Assembly (NCBI RefSeq): GCF_030816015.1
Contig: NZ_JAUSXN010000001.1
Coordinates: forward strand, 992,001-1,056,000
Source: Pedobacter sp. W3I1
GTDB taxonomy: Bacteria > Bacteroidota > Bacteroidia > Sphingobacteriales > Sphingobacteriaceae
Direction of reading: 5' to 3'
DNA length: 64,000 nucleotides
The translations under genes and the position numbers were made by a program. The notes beneath the pieces were generated by a model. The model ran no database searches. It was not told the origin of the DNA and worked only from the letters and a program-made list of their open reading frames with translations. Shown piece by piece: positions 36,462 to 43,813 of this stretch. Position 1 is the first letter of the stretch; each line of letters begins with the position of its first letter.

Positions 36462-38011
36462 TTTTAATTTACTTATTAAAGGTTTCAGCTTGTACGCTGA
36501 TATTTTTTGCCGCTTACCAGTTGTTGCTGGCCAGGCTTACGTTTTTTAACCTGAATCGTGCTTATTTGTTAATGATGCTGGTGTTTAGCTTTAGTATTCC
36601 GGCAGTTACCATCGAAAATCGTCATGAAGTAGTGGTAGCCAGTCAGGAGATTCCCTCAAAAATAGGGTATAGCAATGATGGTTTTGTGGAGCAGGATTTT
36701 ATAGATGAAGGCAGCGTTACTCACCATAACCTAAACTGGGGTCAATTGCTTGTGTATGGCTATTGTTCTATTCTAGCCATCCTGATTTTTAGGATGTTCT
36801 TTATGATGGCACGCATCCAGATCCAACTGCGTAAATATACTTTAAATAGAGATGGAGCTGTTATTTTGGTTGATCAGCAATCGGGTATAAAAAACTGTTC
36901 TTTTTTTAATCAGATCATTGTCGATTCGTCATTACAATCTGATGAAAAAGAACTGGTAATTAAACACGAATCGATCCATGTAGAGCAGCTGCATGCATTG
37001 GACAAACTTTTGGTTAATCTCGTAACCGCAATCCTTTGGTTTAACCCTATTATTTATTTCTGGCGGAGTGCCATTAATCATAACCACGAATTTCTGGCCG
37101 ACCGTGAAATTGCTAAAATTGCAGATAAGAAGGTTTATGCTTCTTTACTTTTAAACCTGGCTATGCCAGCTAAAAATTTAGCCATTAATAGTTTTAGTAA
37201 ACTTCCACTAAAAAATAGAATCATGATGTTGTATAAAAAACCAAACACAAAGCTGCAAAAGCTTGCCTATTTAGCCATTATTCCGGTTTTAATGATTTGC
37301 TGTATGGCATTTATAAACCGCAAAGAAATTATGGTTGAGAAAACATTAGCCGGAAACCAGGCATCGGCAGATGCGCCGATAAAGCCAAATGTTTATGCCA
37401 TGAGGTATTTAAATAGCGATATTAAAGTTAATCCAAATACTGCTTTTAATGAAGTAGAGCCTATATTGGTTATTGATGCCGGGCATGGGGGTAAAGACGG
37501 GGCGGTTACTGCATTAGATGGGCAAAAGGAAAAAGACCTCAATTTAAGGGCGGTAAAAATTCTTAAAGAAGAAGCAGCAAAAAGAGGAATTAAGGTGATA
37601 TTAACCAGAAATACCGATCAATTTTTAACACTTAAAGACCGTTTACCTAAACAGGATGTTACTGCATTTATTTCGATCCACCACAATGCAGTACTTTCGG
37701 GTATTAGCGTTCCTTTTAATGGTATTGAGGTGTATGTTTCTAAACAAAATAGCAATATTAAAAGTGCTGAAGATTTAGGTGCCGGTATTTTAAGCAAACT
37801 GAAACAGCTTAATGGAATGGAAGTAAGAGATTCTTTAAAAAACGGAAGTCTGTTTTTATTGAGAGAATCGAAGGCACCAGCGGTTTTAATTGAGCTTGGA
37901 AATATATCCGACAGTAAGACGCTTGATTATATCAACCAGGAGAAAAATATCAGAAGGATCAGTAACCTGATTTTAGATGGCTTTGTTGCTTTTTCGAAAA
38001 GGGGTTGTTAA
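36458..38011 (+). CDS. BlaR1-type M56 zinc protease fused to N-acetylmuramoyl-L-alanine amidase
   Basis: The 517-residue protein has a BlaR1-like layout: helices at about 3-23, 35-50 and 96-118, a cytoplasmic M56 domain with zinc motif HESIH (His170, Glu171, His174) and NHNHEFLADREI (third ligand region), and a fourth helix at about 268-286. Where BlaR1 has a penicillin-sensing domain, residues 330-517 form an Amidase_3 domain: VIDAGHGG (His343), KEKDL (Glu358), ISIHHN (His408) and catalytic LIELGN (Glu479). All zinc and catalytic residues are intact. It overlaps blaI and is followed by an NTF2-fold gene. Likely a cell-wall sensor or a regulated amidase. Confidence 0.9.
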   Translation: MILIYLLKVSACTLIFFAAYQLLLARLTFFNLNRAYLLMMLVFSFSIPAVTIENRHEVVVASQEIPSKIGYSNDGFVEQDFIDEGSVTHHNLNWGQLLVYGYCSILAILIFRMFFMMARIQIQLRKYTLNRDGAVILVDQQSGIKNCSFFNQIIVDSSLQSDEKELVIKHESIHVEQLHALDKLLVNLVTAILWFNPIIYFWRSAINHNHEFLADREIAKIADKKVYASLLLNLAMPAKNLAINSFSKLPLKNRIMMLYKKPNTKLQKLAYLAIIPVLMICCMAFINRKEIMVEKTLAGNQASADAPIKPNVYAMRYLNSDIKVNPNTAFNEVEPILVIDAGHGGKDGAVTALDGQKEKDLNLRAVKILKEEAAKRGIKVILTRNTDQFLTLKDRLPKQDVTAFISIHHNAVLSGISVPFNGIEVYVSKQNSNIKSAEDLGAGILSKLKQLNGMEVRDSLKNGSLFLLRESKAPAVLIELGNISDSKTLDYINQEKNIRRISNLILDGFVAFSKRGC

Positions 38012-38025
38012 ATAAATTAAAAGAA

Positions 38026-38361
38026 ATGTCAGCAAATTACAAAGCCATTCCATTATTCTTGATTGCTTTTATCCTGACTACATTGTTTATGAAATGCAAA
38101 CCTGAAGTAAACACAAGGAAATGGGATATGGGCCAAGGCTATGTGCCTGATAGTACAACCGCGGTTCAGCTTGCACAGGTGTTTTTTGTCAGGATTTATG
38201 GAGAGAAAGTGCTTGAAAAGAAACCTTTTATTTCAACATTGAAGGATGATAAAATTTGGGTGGTTGATGGAACCCTAGGAAAAGGTATGGATGGTGGTGT
38301 GCCACATATTGAAATACAGAAGTCTGATGGGAAAGTTTTGATGCTTTACCATGGGAAATGA
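38026..38361 (+). CDS. NTF2-fold immunity-type protein, membrane anchored
   Basis: The 111-residue protein has a hydrophobic N terminus (IPLFLIAFILTTLFMKC) and then a compact domain with KPFISTLKDDKIWVVDGTL and GGVPHIEIQKSDGKVLMLYHGK, which matches my memory of the NTF2-fold immunity family (Imm-NTF2-2). The anchor may be a lipid (Cys24, weak lipobox) or a membrane helix. ATG 38026 is preferred; a TTG at 38005 overlaps the upstream stop. It is the third gene of the blaI operon; whether it protects against anything is unknown. Confidence 0.65.
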   Translation: MSANYKAIPLFLIAFILTTLFMKCKPEVNTRKWDMGQGYVPDSTTAVQLAQVFFVRIYGEKVLEKKPFISTLKDDKIWVVDGTLGKGMDGGVPHIEIQKSDGKVLMLYHGK

Positions 38362-38365
38362 TATA

Positions 38366-38396
38366 CAGAACTAAGGATTTTTAATCCTTAGTTCTG
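38366..38396. repeat. 14-bp perfect inverted repeat
   Basis: CAGAACTAAGGATT and AATCCTTAGTTCTG are exact complements around a 3-base loop, five bases after the NTF2-fold gene stop. No T-run follows; a second small GGGA/TCCC dyad lies at 38402-38417. It may end the operon or be a mobile palindrome. Confidence 0.6.
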
Positions 38397-38607
38397 CAAA
38401 CGGGACTACAAATCCCGACTAGCGTAGATGACAAATCTGACAGGTTGATGATTAATAAATATTCTGCGTGCTTTCTGTGTTTCCGTTGCAATAATTTTAT
38501 CTGTATGAATCTGTGGTTAAAGATCCTTCGACTACGCTCAGGATGACAAAGCGAGTATAAACGGACAGGATGATAATCTAAAGCCCTTACAATCCATTTC
38601 CATTCTT

Positions 38608-39741
38608 CTAAAACGCTTCCGCTAAACTGATATAAAATCCTGCTTGGCGTTTCTCGTTTGGTAATTTTTCACCTATTCCGTAATCTACCCTTACACTTAA
38701 ACCTTTTGCAGGATCAAAAAAGTAGCGGCCACCAATTCCAAAGTTTGGTTTTAGCCCGTCGCCGTTAAATTGGCCATTTGAAAATACTTTACCCGTACCG
38801 GCAAAAGCTACGATACCAAAACGGTTCATAAAACGGTAACGGATTTCGGCTTGTGCGGCCATCAGGTTTTCATCGCGGTAACGGCCACTATAATAACCAC
38901 GCATCATTTGGTCGTTACCTAATTGTTGTAATAAATAAAATGGTGTGCTTTTGCTTTGGATGGTGTAAAAAATGCCCTGTACGCCTAAAACTACTTTTGG
39001 TGCCAAACTGAAGAAACCACGAAGATCTAATTTGATCTGCGAGCCGTTAAAACTATCGCCTCCAAAAAAATCGGGTGCGTACTGATAGGTTGCCCTACCA
39101 AAAAAGCCCTTTGTTGGGTAATTATTGCTGTTCCGTGTGTCGTAACTCTGCGATGCACCTATCCAGGCTACAGAGCCACCATCTTTATCTAAAATCTGTG
39201 GGTTAGTGGTAAAAATGCCACCAACTTCCTTATCTATAAAGCGGTAATTTTCAAAACCCAGCGAAACACCTGTATAAGCCTTAGGTACAATATTCTTTTC
39301 TGCATCGAAAAGCACCTTGAAAACCCTTTGATCTAGTTTATCCTCATCTACCTTTTGTGCATTATTGCCAATACCGTAAAAATTGAAGGGTTGGTTTTTG
39401 AAGCGGATATCGCCAATAAAGTGGTATTTATTTCCTTTTGTCCAGGCATCACCTTTTAAGGCAAGATTAGCTGTTTTTTTTGTGGAGTAGGTTGTATTTA
39501 ATGAAAAGTTAGAACTCCTGTTCAAAGTATCTTTTCTATTAATATAAAAGGAATAAATAGCGCCAACCCCAAATTCGAAACCTGTTTCCTGACTATAGCC
39601 GAAAGCCGGCAGTGGTAAAAAGCTGGCTTTGCGGGTAGTATCTTTTTCATTCGAGAGCATCTTTCTGATTAGTTTCATTTGCGCAAAGGAACTTCCTGAG
39701 ATGAGGGCGAGTAAAATAACTAGATAATATTTTTTCATCAA
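38608..39741 (-). CDS. BamA/TamA-type outer-membrane barrel protein without POTRA domains
   Basis: The 377-residue protein has a signal peptide ending SFAQ (residue 21) and then the surface-antigen barrel alone: strands with GxSxGFExYRF and GQFNGDGLKPNFGIGGRYFFDPAKGLSVRVDYGIG, ending FYISLAEAF with the terminal Phe of outer-membrane barrels. There is little room for POTRA repeats. Such proteins may be lipid- or toxin-type channels in the outer membrane; the substrate is unknown. An ATG one codon later is an alternative start. Confidence 0.85.
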   Translation of the reverse strand: MMKKYYLVILLALISGSSFAQMKLIRKMLSNEKDTTRKASFLPLPAFGYSQETGFEFGVGAIYSFYINRKDTLNRSSNFSLNTTYSTKKTANLALKGDAWTKGNKYHFIGDIRFKNQPFNFYGIGNNAQKVDEDKLDQRVFKVLFDAEKNIVPKAYTGVSLGFENYRFIDKEVGGIFTTNPQILDKDGGSVAWIGASQSYDTRNSNNYPTKGFFGRATYQYAPDFFGGDSFNGSQIKLDLRGFFSLAPKVVLGVQGIFYTIQSKSTPFYLLQQLGNDQMMRGYYSGRYRDENLMAAQAEIRYRFMNRFGIVAFAGTGKVFSNGQFNGDGLKPNFGIGGRYFFDPAKGLSVRVDYGIGEKLPNEKRQAGFYISLAEAF

Positions 39742-40156
39742 GGCAAAGAAAAGGAAATTAAGTAATAGTTCATTAGTTCACTGGTCATTTGTTCATTGGT
39801 GACTGCAAACTGCCAATTGAAAACTACATTTTGGTTAATTTTTTAAATTGGTTAACTGACTCCAAACGCCAAACGCTCCACTCCAAACTCAGATGTTCAC
39901 TGGTCATTTGTTCGTTGGTGACTGCAAACTGCCTATTGAAAACTACATTTTGGTTAATCGTTCAGTTAATCACTTTGAAGCGAATTCTTATATTAACGGT
40001 TATTTTATTGTTTTTTTGAAAGCAAGTACAGTAGCATTTAGTTTTAGTATAGTCCCGCCCACGCTTCTGCTCTAATTGAAAAAATTGGGAGCATCTCGCT
40101 AAGGTCGGGTTTAGGTGGACAGGATATGCTACCATTGACAGAATCCATTAGTGTGG

Positions 40157-40227
40157 TCGTCATTCTCGCGCAGGCGGGAATCTTAAAGCGCTTGCATTAA
40201 GATTCCCAATCGAGTTGGGAATGACGA
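40157..40227. repeat. Inverted repeat with TCGTCATTC ends
   Basis: TCGTCATTC at the left pairs with GAATGACGA at the right; inner GGGAATCTT pairs with AAGATTCCC. The loop is about 14 bases. It resembles the element at 11235-11330 and has no coding potential. Confidence 0.6.
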
Positions 40228-40300
40228 TCCCTCGCAGCCTATCAACCCACTAAAATCACGCAGTCATTTATATTGATTTTTATACAAGAAATTAACCCTC

Positions 40301-40435
40301 AGGATGACAATCACTAGAGATATGTTAATTGTTTAAATCGGTTCCAAGCGCCAAACTCCCAACTGACGTGTTAGCTGGTTATTATTCATTAATACCTGCA
40401 ACTGTCAATTGCCAACTATATTATTGACACTGTTA
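40301..40435. repeat. Direct repeat, first copy (second at 40770-40900)
   Basis: From ATGACAATCACTAGAGAT onward, the two copies run in parallel with mostly single-base changes for roughly 130 bases, including CGGTTCCAAGCGCCAAAC and ACTGTCAATTGCCAACT. They flank the family C element, so they could be recombination partners. Confidence 0.7.
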
Positions 40436-40752
40436 TCTTATTTTTTTGGAAAGCAGGCACAGCAGCATTTAGGCCTATTCAGTCCCGCTCTCTGCTAAAT
40501 CCCGATGAAAAATCGGGATACCGCTTCCGATCGGGTTTATGTGGCCAGGATATCTTACTATTTGAGGTTGCAGAGCGCATAATGCTATTGCTTTTTAGCG
40601 TGGGGTGGGGGAAGCTTTAATAGTAGCACGACGTGTCCCATCTAAACCGGATTGAAGGGGAAAGCCCACAGGTGAGGTACGAGCCGAGGACTTGTACCGG
40701 AAAGCCGGGCTACCTTTAATAAAAGCTACTGCAAAGCTTTTTCAAATAAAAG
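40436..40752. repeat. Family C intergenic element with imperfect terminal inverted repeats
   Basis: It starts TTTTTTTGGAAAGCAGGC and ends GCAAAGCTTTTTCAAATAAAA, whose complement resembles the start. Inside are an ATCCCGAT/ATCGGGAT hairpin (40499-40519) and a 3' module (40641-40752) repeated at 40911-41030. A truncated copy of the 5' part lies at 40010-40125. No transposase is encoded. Confidence 0.6.
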
Positions 40753-40910
40753 ATCCTTCGACTACGCTCAGGATGACAATCACTAGAGATGTGTTAATTG
40801 TTTAAATCGGTTCCAAGCGCCAAACTTCCAACTGGCATGTTAGCTGGTTATTGTTCTTTAATAACTGCAAACTGTCAATTGCCAACTGCATTATTTCCGC
40901 TGTCTGCAGC

Positions 40911-41030
40911 CACCTAAACCGGATTGAAGGAGAAAGCCCACAGGTGAGGCACGAGCCGAGGACTTGTACCGAAAAGCCGGGCTGGCTTTGATAAATGCTA
41001 CTTCAGCTGCTTTTCAAATAAAAGATATTA
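40911..41030. repeat. Second copy of the 110-base 3' module
   Basis: It matches 40641-40752 with few changes (CTAAACCGGATTGAAGG, then CCGAGGACTTGTACC and AAAGCCGGGCT). It stands without the 5' part of the element. Confidence 0.7.
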
Positions 41031-41199
41031 GCTCAATTTCCATAAAAGATCCTGAAACAAGTTCAGGATGACGAATTGTGAGAGAATGATATGCTAATTT
41101 TATATCAGTTAATTGGCGCCATGCCCTAAGCGCCATGCTCCAAACGCCATGCTCCAAACGCTAAACGCTTTTACGTTTTAACCTTTCGGCCTAAATACC

Positions 41200-41207
41200 T
41201 ATTTTTG
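41200..41207 (+). promoter_or_regulatory. Putative -7 box (TATTTTTG)
   Basis: Exact TAnnTTTG match; the start of transcription would lie about 15-18 bases before the ATG at 41229. The TTG at 41205 that could extend the frame is inside this box, so it is unlikely to be a start codon. Confidence 0.55.
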
Positions 41208-41228
41208 CGGCAAACAATACAAAACGAA

Positions 41229-42209
41229 ATGAGCAATACAAGAGGACCAATATCTCAGTTTATGGAGCGTAATTACCTCCATTTTAATGCTGCGGCAATG
41301 ATGGATGCGGCTAAAGGATACGAAACGCATTTAGATGAAGGTGGTAAAATGATGATCACACTTGCTGGTGCAATGAGTACTGCAGAATTGGGAATTTCAC
41401 TTGCAGAGATGATTCGCCAGGATAAAGTGGCTATTATTTCTTGTACTGGTGCAAACCTTGAAGAAGATATTATGAACCTGGTAGCACATTCACATTATAA
41501 ACGTGTACCAAACTATCGTGATTTAAGCCCGCAGGACGAGTGGGATCTTTTAGAGAACCATTACAACCGTGTTACTGATACCTGTATCCCTGAAGAAGAG
41601 GCTTTCCGTCGTCTGCAGAAACATATTCATAAAATATGGAAAGATGCAGATACTGCGGGTGAAAGATATTTTCCACATGAGTTTATGTACAAAATGCTTT
41701 TAAGCGGCGATTTGGAACAATATTATGAAATAGACCCTAAAAACTCGTGGATGCTTGCTGCGGCAGAAAAGAACCTGCCAATTGTAGTTCCGGGATGGGA
41801 AGATTCTACAATGGGTAATATTTTTGCCTCATATGTAATGAAAGAGGAGCTTAAAGCTACTACCATGAAAAGTGGAATTGAGTACATGGGCTGGTTAGCA
41901 AACTGGTATATTGCCAATAGCGCTGGTAAGGGAATTGGTTTCTTCCAAATTGGTGGCGGTATTGCAGGAGATTTTCCAATCTGTGTAGTTCCGATGCTTT
42001 ATCAGGATATGGAAATGGAAAATATTCCTTTCTGGAGTTATTTCTGCCAGATTTCTGATTCCACTACATCTTATGGTTCATATTCCGGAGCCGTTCCAAA
42101 TGAAAAAATTACCTGGGGTAAATTAGATATTCACACACCGAAATTTATTGTAGAAAGCGATGCGACAATCGTTGCACCATTAATGTTTGCCTGGATACTA
42201 AAACAATAA
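41229..42209 (+). CDS. Deoxyhypusine synthase family protein
   Basis: The 326-residue protein matches the DHS family: HLDEGGKMMITLAGAMSTAELG, ISCTGANLEEDIMN, and NEKITWGKLD, which holds the lysine equivalent to the catalytic lysine of the eukaryotic enzyme. Eukaryotic DHS transfers aminobutyl from spermidine to eIF5A; bacteria lack eIF5A, so this is more likely a homospermidine synthase-like or other polyamine enzyme. It stands alone between a promoter and a terminator, next to the act operon. Confidence 0.88.
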   Translation: MSNTRGPISQFMERNYLHFNAAAMMDAAKGYETHLDEGGKMMITLAGAMSTAELGISLAEMIRQDKVAIISCTGANLEEDIMNLVAHSHYKRVPNYRDLSPQDEWDLLENHYNRVTDTCIPEEEAFRRLQKHIHKIWKDADTAGERYFPHEFMYKMLLSGDLEQYYEIDPKNSWMLAAAEKNLPIVVPGWEDSTMGNIFASYVMKEELKATTMKSGIEYMGWLANWYIANSAGKGIGFFQIGGGIAGDFPICVVPMLYQDMEMENIPFWSYFCQISDSTTSYGSYSGAVPNEKITWGKLDIHTPKFIVESDATIVAPLMFAWILKQ

Positions 42210-42243
42210 GGATAACATTTTAATAAAACAAAATTGTTTTGTT

Positions 42244-42284
42244 ATGCCCATTTGAGATAAAGTGTCAAAAATGGGCATTTTTAT
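42244..42284 (+). terminator. Terminator of the deoxyhypusine synthase-like gene
   Basis: ATGCCCATTT and AAATGGGCAT form a 10-bp stem with a 15-base loop and run into TTTTATTG. Confidence 0.85.
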
Positions 42285-42374
42285 TGTCTCAGTGGCCAGA
42301 ATCGGCATTTGTTTAGAATGATTATAAATTGTATTTCCAGTCACTATTATGTCATGGGATTTATTAATAAGTTA

Positions 42375-42382
42375 TACTTTTG
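42375..42382 (+). promoter_or_regulatory. Putative -7 box (TACTTTTG) of the act operon
   Basis: Exact TAnnTTTG match about 82 bases before the start of actA. The implied 5' leader (about 75 bases) includes the sequence GGGCTACAATAGC at 42397-42409, which is shared with the family B repeat. Confidence 0.5.
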
Positions 42383-42463
42383 TTCAAGTTTTGATGGGGC
42401 TACAATAGCTCAGGCATCAAGTTCACAACAAAAAGTAAATTAAATAAGTATAAAGTGTTCATT

Positions 42464-43765
42464 ATGAGAGATATCTCGATGATTTTAAAAAGCGTTTGGA
42501 AGTCGTTATTCGTATTTTCAGCAATTTCTGTAATAGCGGTTTCGACTGTTAACGCGCAGGATGCTAAAGAGGGGAGAACGCTTTTCAAAGCTAAATGTTC
42601 GTCATGCCACGCCTTAGATGCGAAATTAGTCGGTCCAGCCTTAACTGGAGTAACCGATCGCCATTCAGAAGAATTCCTTTTAAAGTGGATTCCTAATTCT
42701 CAGGGATTGGTCGCATCGGGAAATCCGGAGGCGGTTAAATTATTCAACGACAATGGTAAAGTAGCAATGACTTCTTTCCCTGAGTTGGATGAAACTAAAG
42801 TTAAAGATATTTTAGCTTACATTCAAGAAGGTGAGCCTAAGCCAAAAGGTGATGCAACTGTTGCTTCTTCTTCTTCAGCTAAGGAGGAAGGCACTTCAGG
42901 TTTATCAATTGCAGGTATTGTAGCTATCGTTGTATTGGCGATTGTTGTTTTGGTAATCTTAGGTCGGGCTTCTAAACTGTTAGAGCGCTTAATTTTACAG
43001 AAACAAGGTATCGAGATTGAAGAGGATGTACCATTAAAGGTTGGTATCCGCAAGATGTTCAAAAACAAGAAATTTGTGATGTTCTTTATCTTGTGTTTAA
43101 TCATCTGTTTAGGCTCATTCGGTTGGATGGGTATGTGGAACACTGGTGTTCACACCGGTTACCAACCAGTACAGCCAATTAAATTCTCCCACGAGTTACA
43201 TGCTGGGATCAATCAAATCGATTGTCAGTATTGCCACAACGGCGCATTTAAATCGAAAAATGCTACTATCCCATCCTTAAATGTTTGTATGAACTGCCAT
43301 AAAGCAGTGCAGGCAAGAGATAAGTATGAAGGTGAAATTTCTCCGGAAATTAAAAAGATTTACAATGCTTTAGGTTACGATCCGGAGACTCAGAAATATG
43401 ATGAGAGTAAAGCTAAGCCAATGGAGTGGGTACGTGTTCACAACCTACCAGATTTTGCTTACTTCAATCACTCACAACACGTTGTGGTTGCAGAAGATGC
43501 AATTCGTAAAGCAAAAGGTTTACAACCAACAGAGCCTGTGTGTTTCGCCTGTCACGGTCCGGTTAATACCATGGAAGAAATTTACCAATATTCTCCATTA
43601 ACCATGAAATGGTGTATTAACTGCCATAAAGAAACAGATATTTCTGGTCAGAAAAATAATGCTTTCTACGCTAAGGTTATCGAAGCGCACGAAAAGATTA
43701 AAAAAGGCGAGAAAATTACACCAGCGTTATTGGGTGGTTTAGAGTGTGGTAAATGCCACTATTAA
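42464..43765 (+). CDS. actA: Alternative complex III subunit A, hexaheme cytochrome c
   Basis: ActA carries electrons out of alternative complex III, a quinol:electron acceptor oxidoreductase. The 433-residue protein has six CxxCH sites at about residues 45, 255, 276, 361, 385 and 429. An N-terminal signal and monoheme domain (about 25-125) precede a membrane helix (about 151-168), a linker, a second helix (about 205-225) and the pentaheme domain. ActA is classically described as pentaheme; the first CxxCH is in an added domain. I start at ATG 42464; a GTG nine bases earlier is possible. First gene of the act operon. Confidence 0.93.
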   Translation: MRDISMILKSVWKSLFVFSAISVIAVSTVNAQDAKEGRTLFKAKCSSCHALDAKLVGPALTGVTDRHSEEFLLKWIPNSQGLVASGNPEAVKLFNDNGKVAMTSFPELDETKVKDILAYIQEGEPKPKGDATVASSSSAKEEGTSGLSIAGIVAIVVLAIVVLVILGRASKLLERLILQKQGIEIEEDVPLKVGIRKMFKNKKFVMFFILCLIICLGSFGWMGMWNTGVHTGYQPVQPIKFSHELHAGINQIDCQYCHNGAFKSKNATIPSLNVCMNCHKAVQARDKYEGEISPEIKKIYNALGYDPETQKYDESKAKPMEWVRVHNLPDFAYFNHSQHVVVAEDAIRKAKGLQPTEPVCFACHGPVNTMEEIYQYSPLTMKWCINCHKETDISGQKNNAFYAKVIEAHEKIKKGEKITPALLGGLECGKCHY

Positions 43766-43813
43766 TAGATAGAGTTTAGTAAGAACGTTCGAATAAACAG
43801 TAATATAGCTTAA

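Larger units (their letters stand above)
39742..41198. repeat. Gene-free repeat-rich region
   Basis: This 1.46-kb gap contains no convincing gene. It holds GTTCATTGG-type degenerate words (39755-39960), family C element copies (40010-40125 and 40436-40752), a CGTCAT-type inverted repeat (40157-40227), a direct repeat of about 130 bases (40301-40435 and 40770-40900), two copies of a 110-base module (40641-40752 and 40911-41030), a CCTGAA/TTCAGG dyad with GATGAC (41050-41070) and GCGCCATGC-type words (41106-41170). Confidence 0.8.

Noticed and set aside
36093..38011. Beta-lactam resistance operon (BlaI/BlaR1)
   Set aside because: No beta-lactamase or low-affinity PBP gene is present, and the sensor region is an amidase instead of a penicillin-binding domain.
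42455..42463. GTG start three codons upstream of actA
   Set aside because: The ATG at 42464 gives an ordinary signal sequence, and the GTG adds only three uncharacteristic residues.
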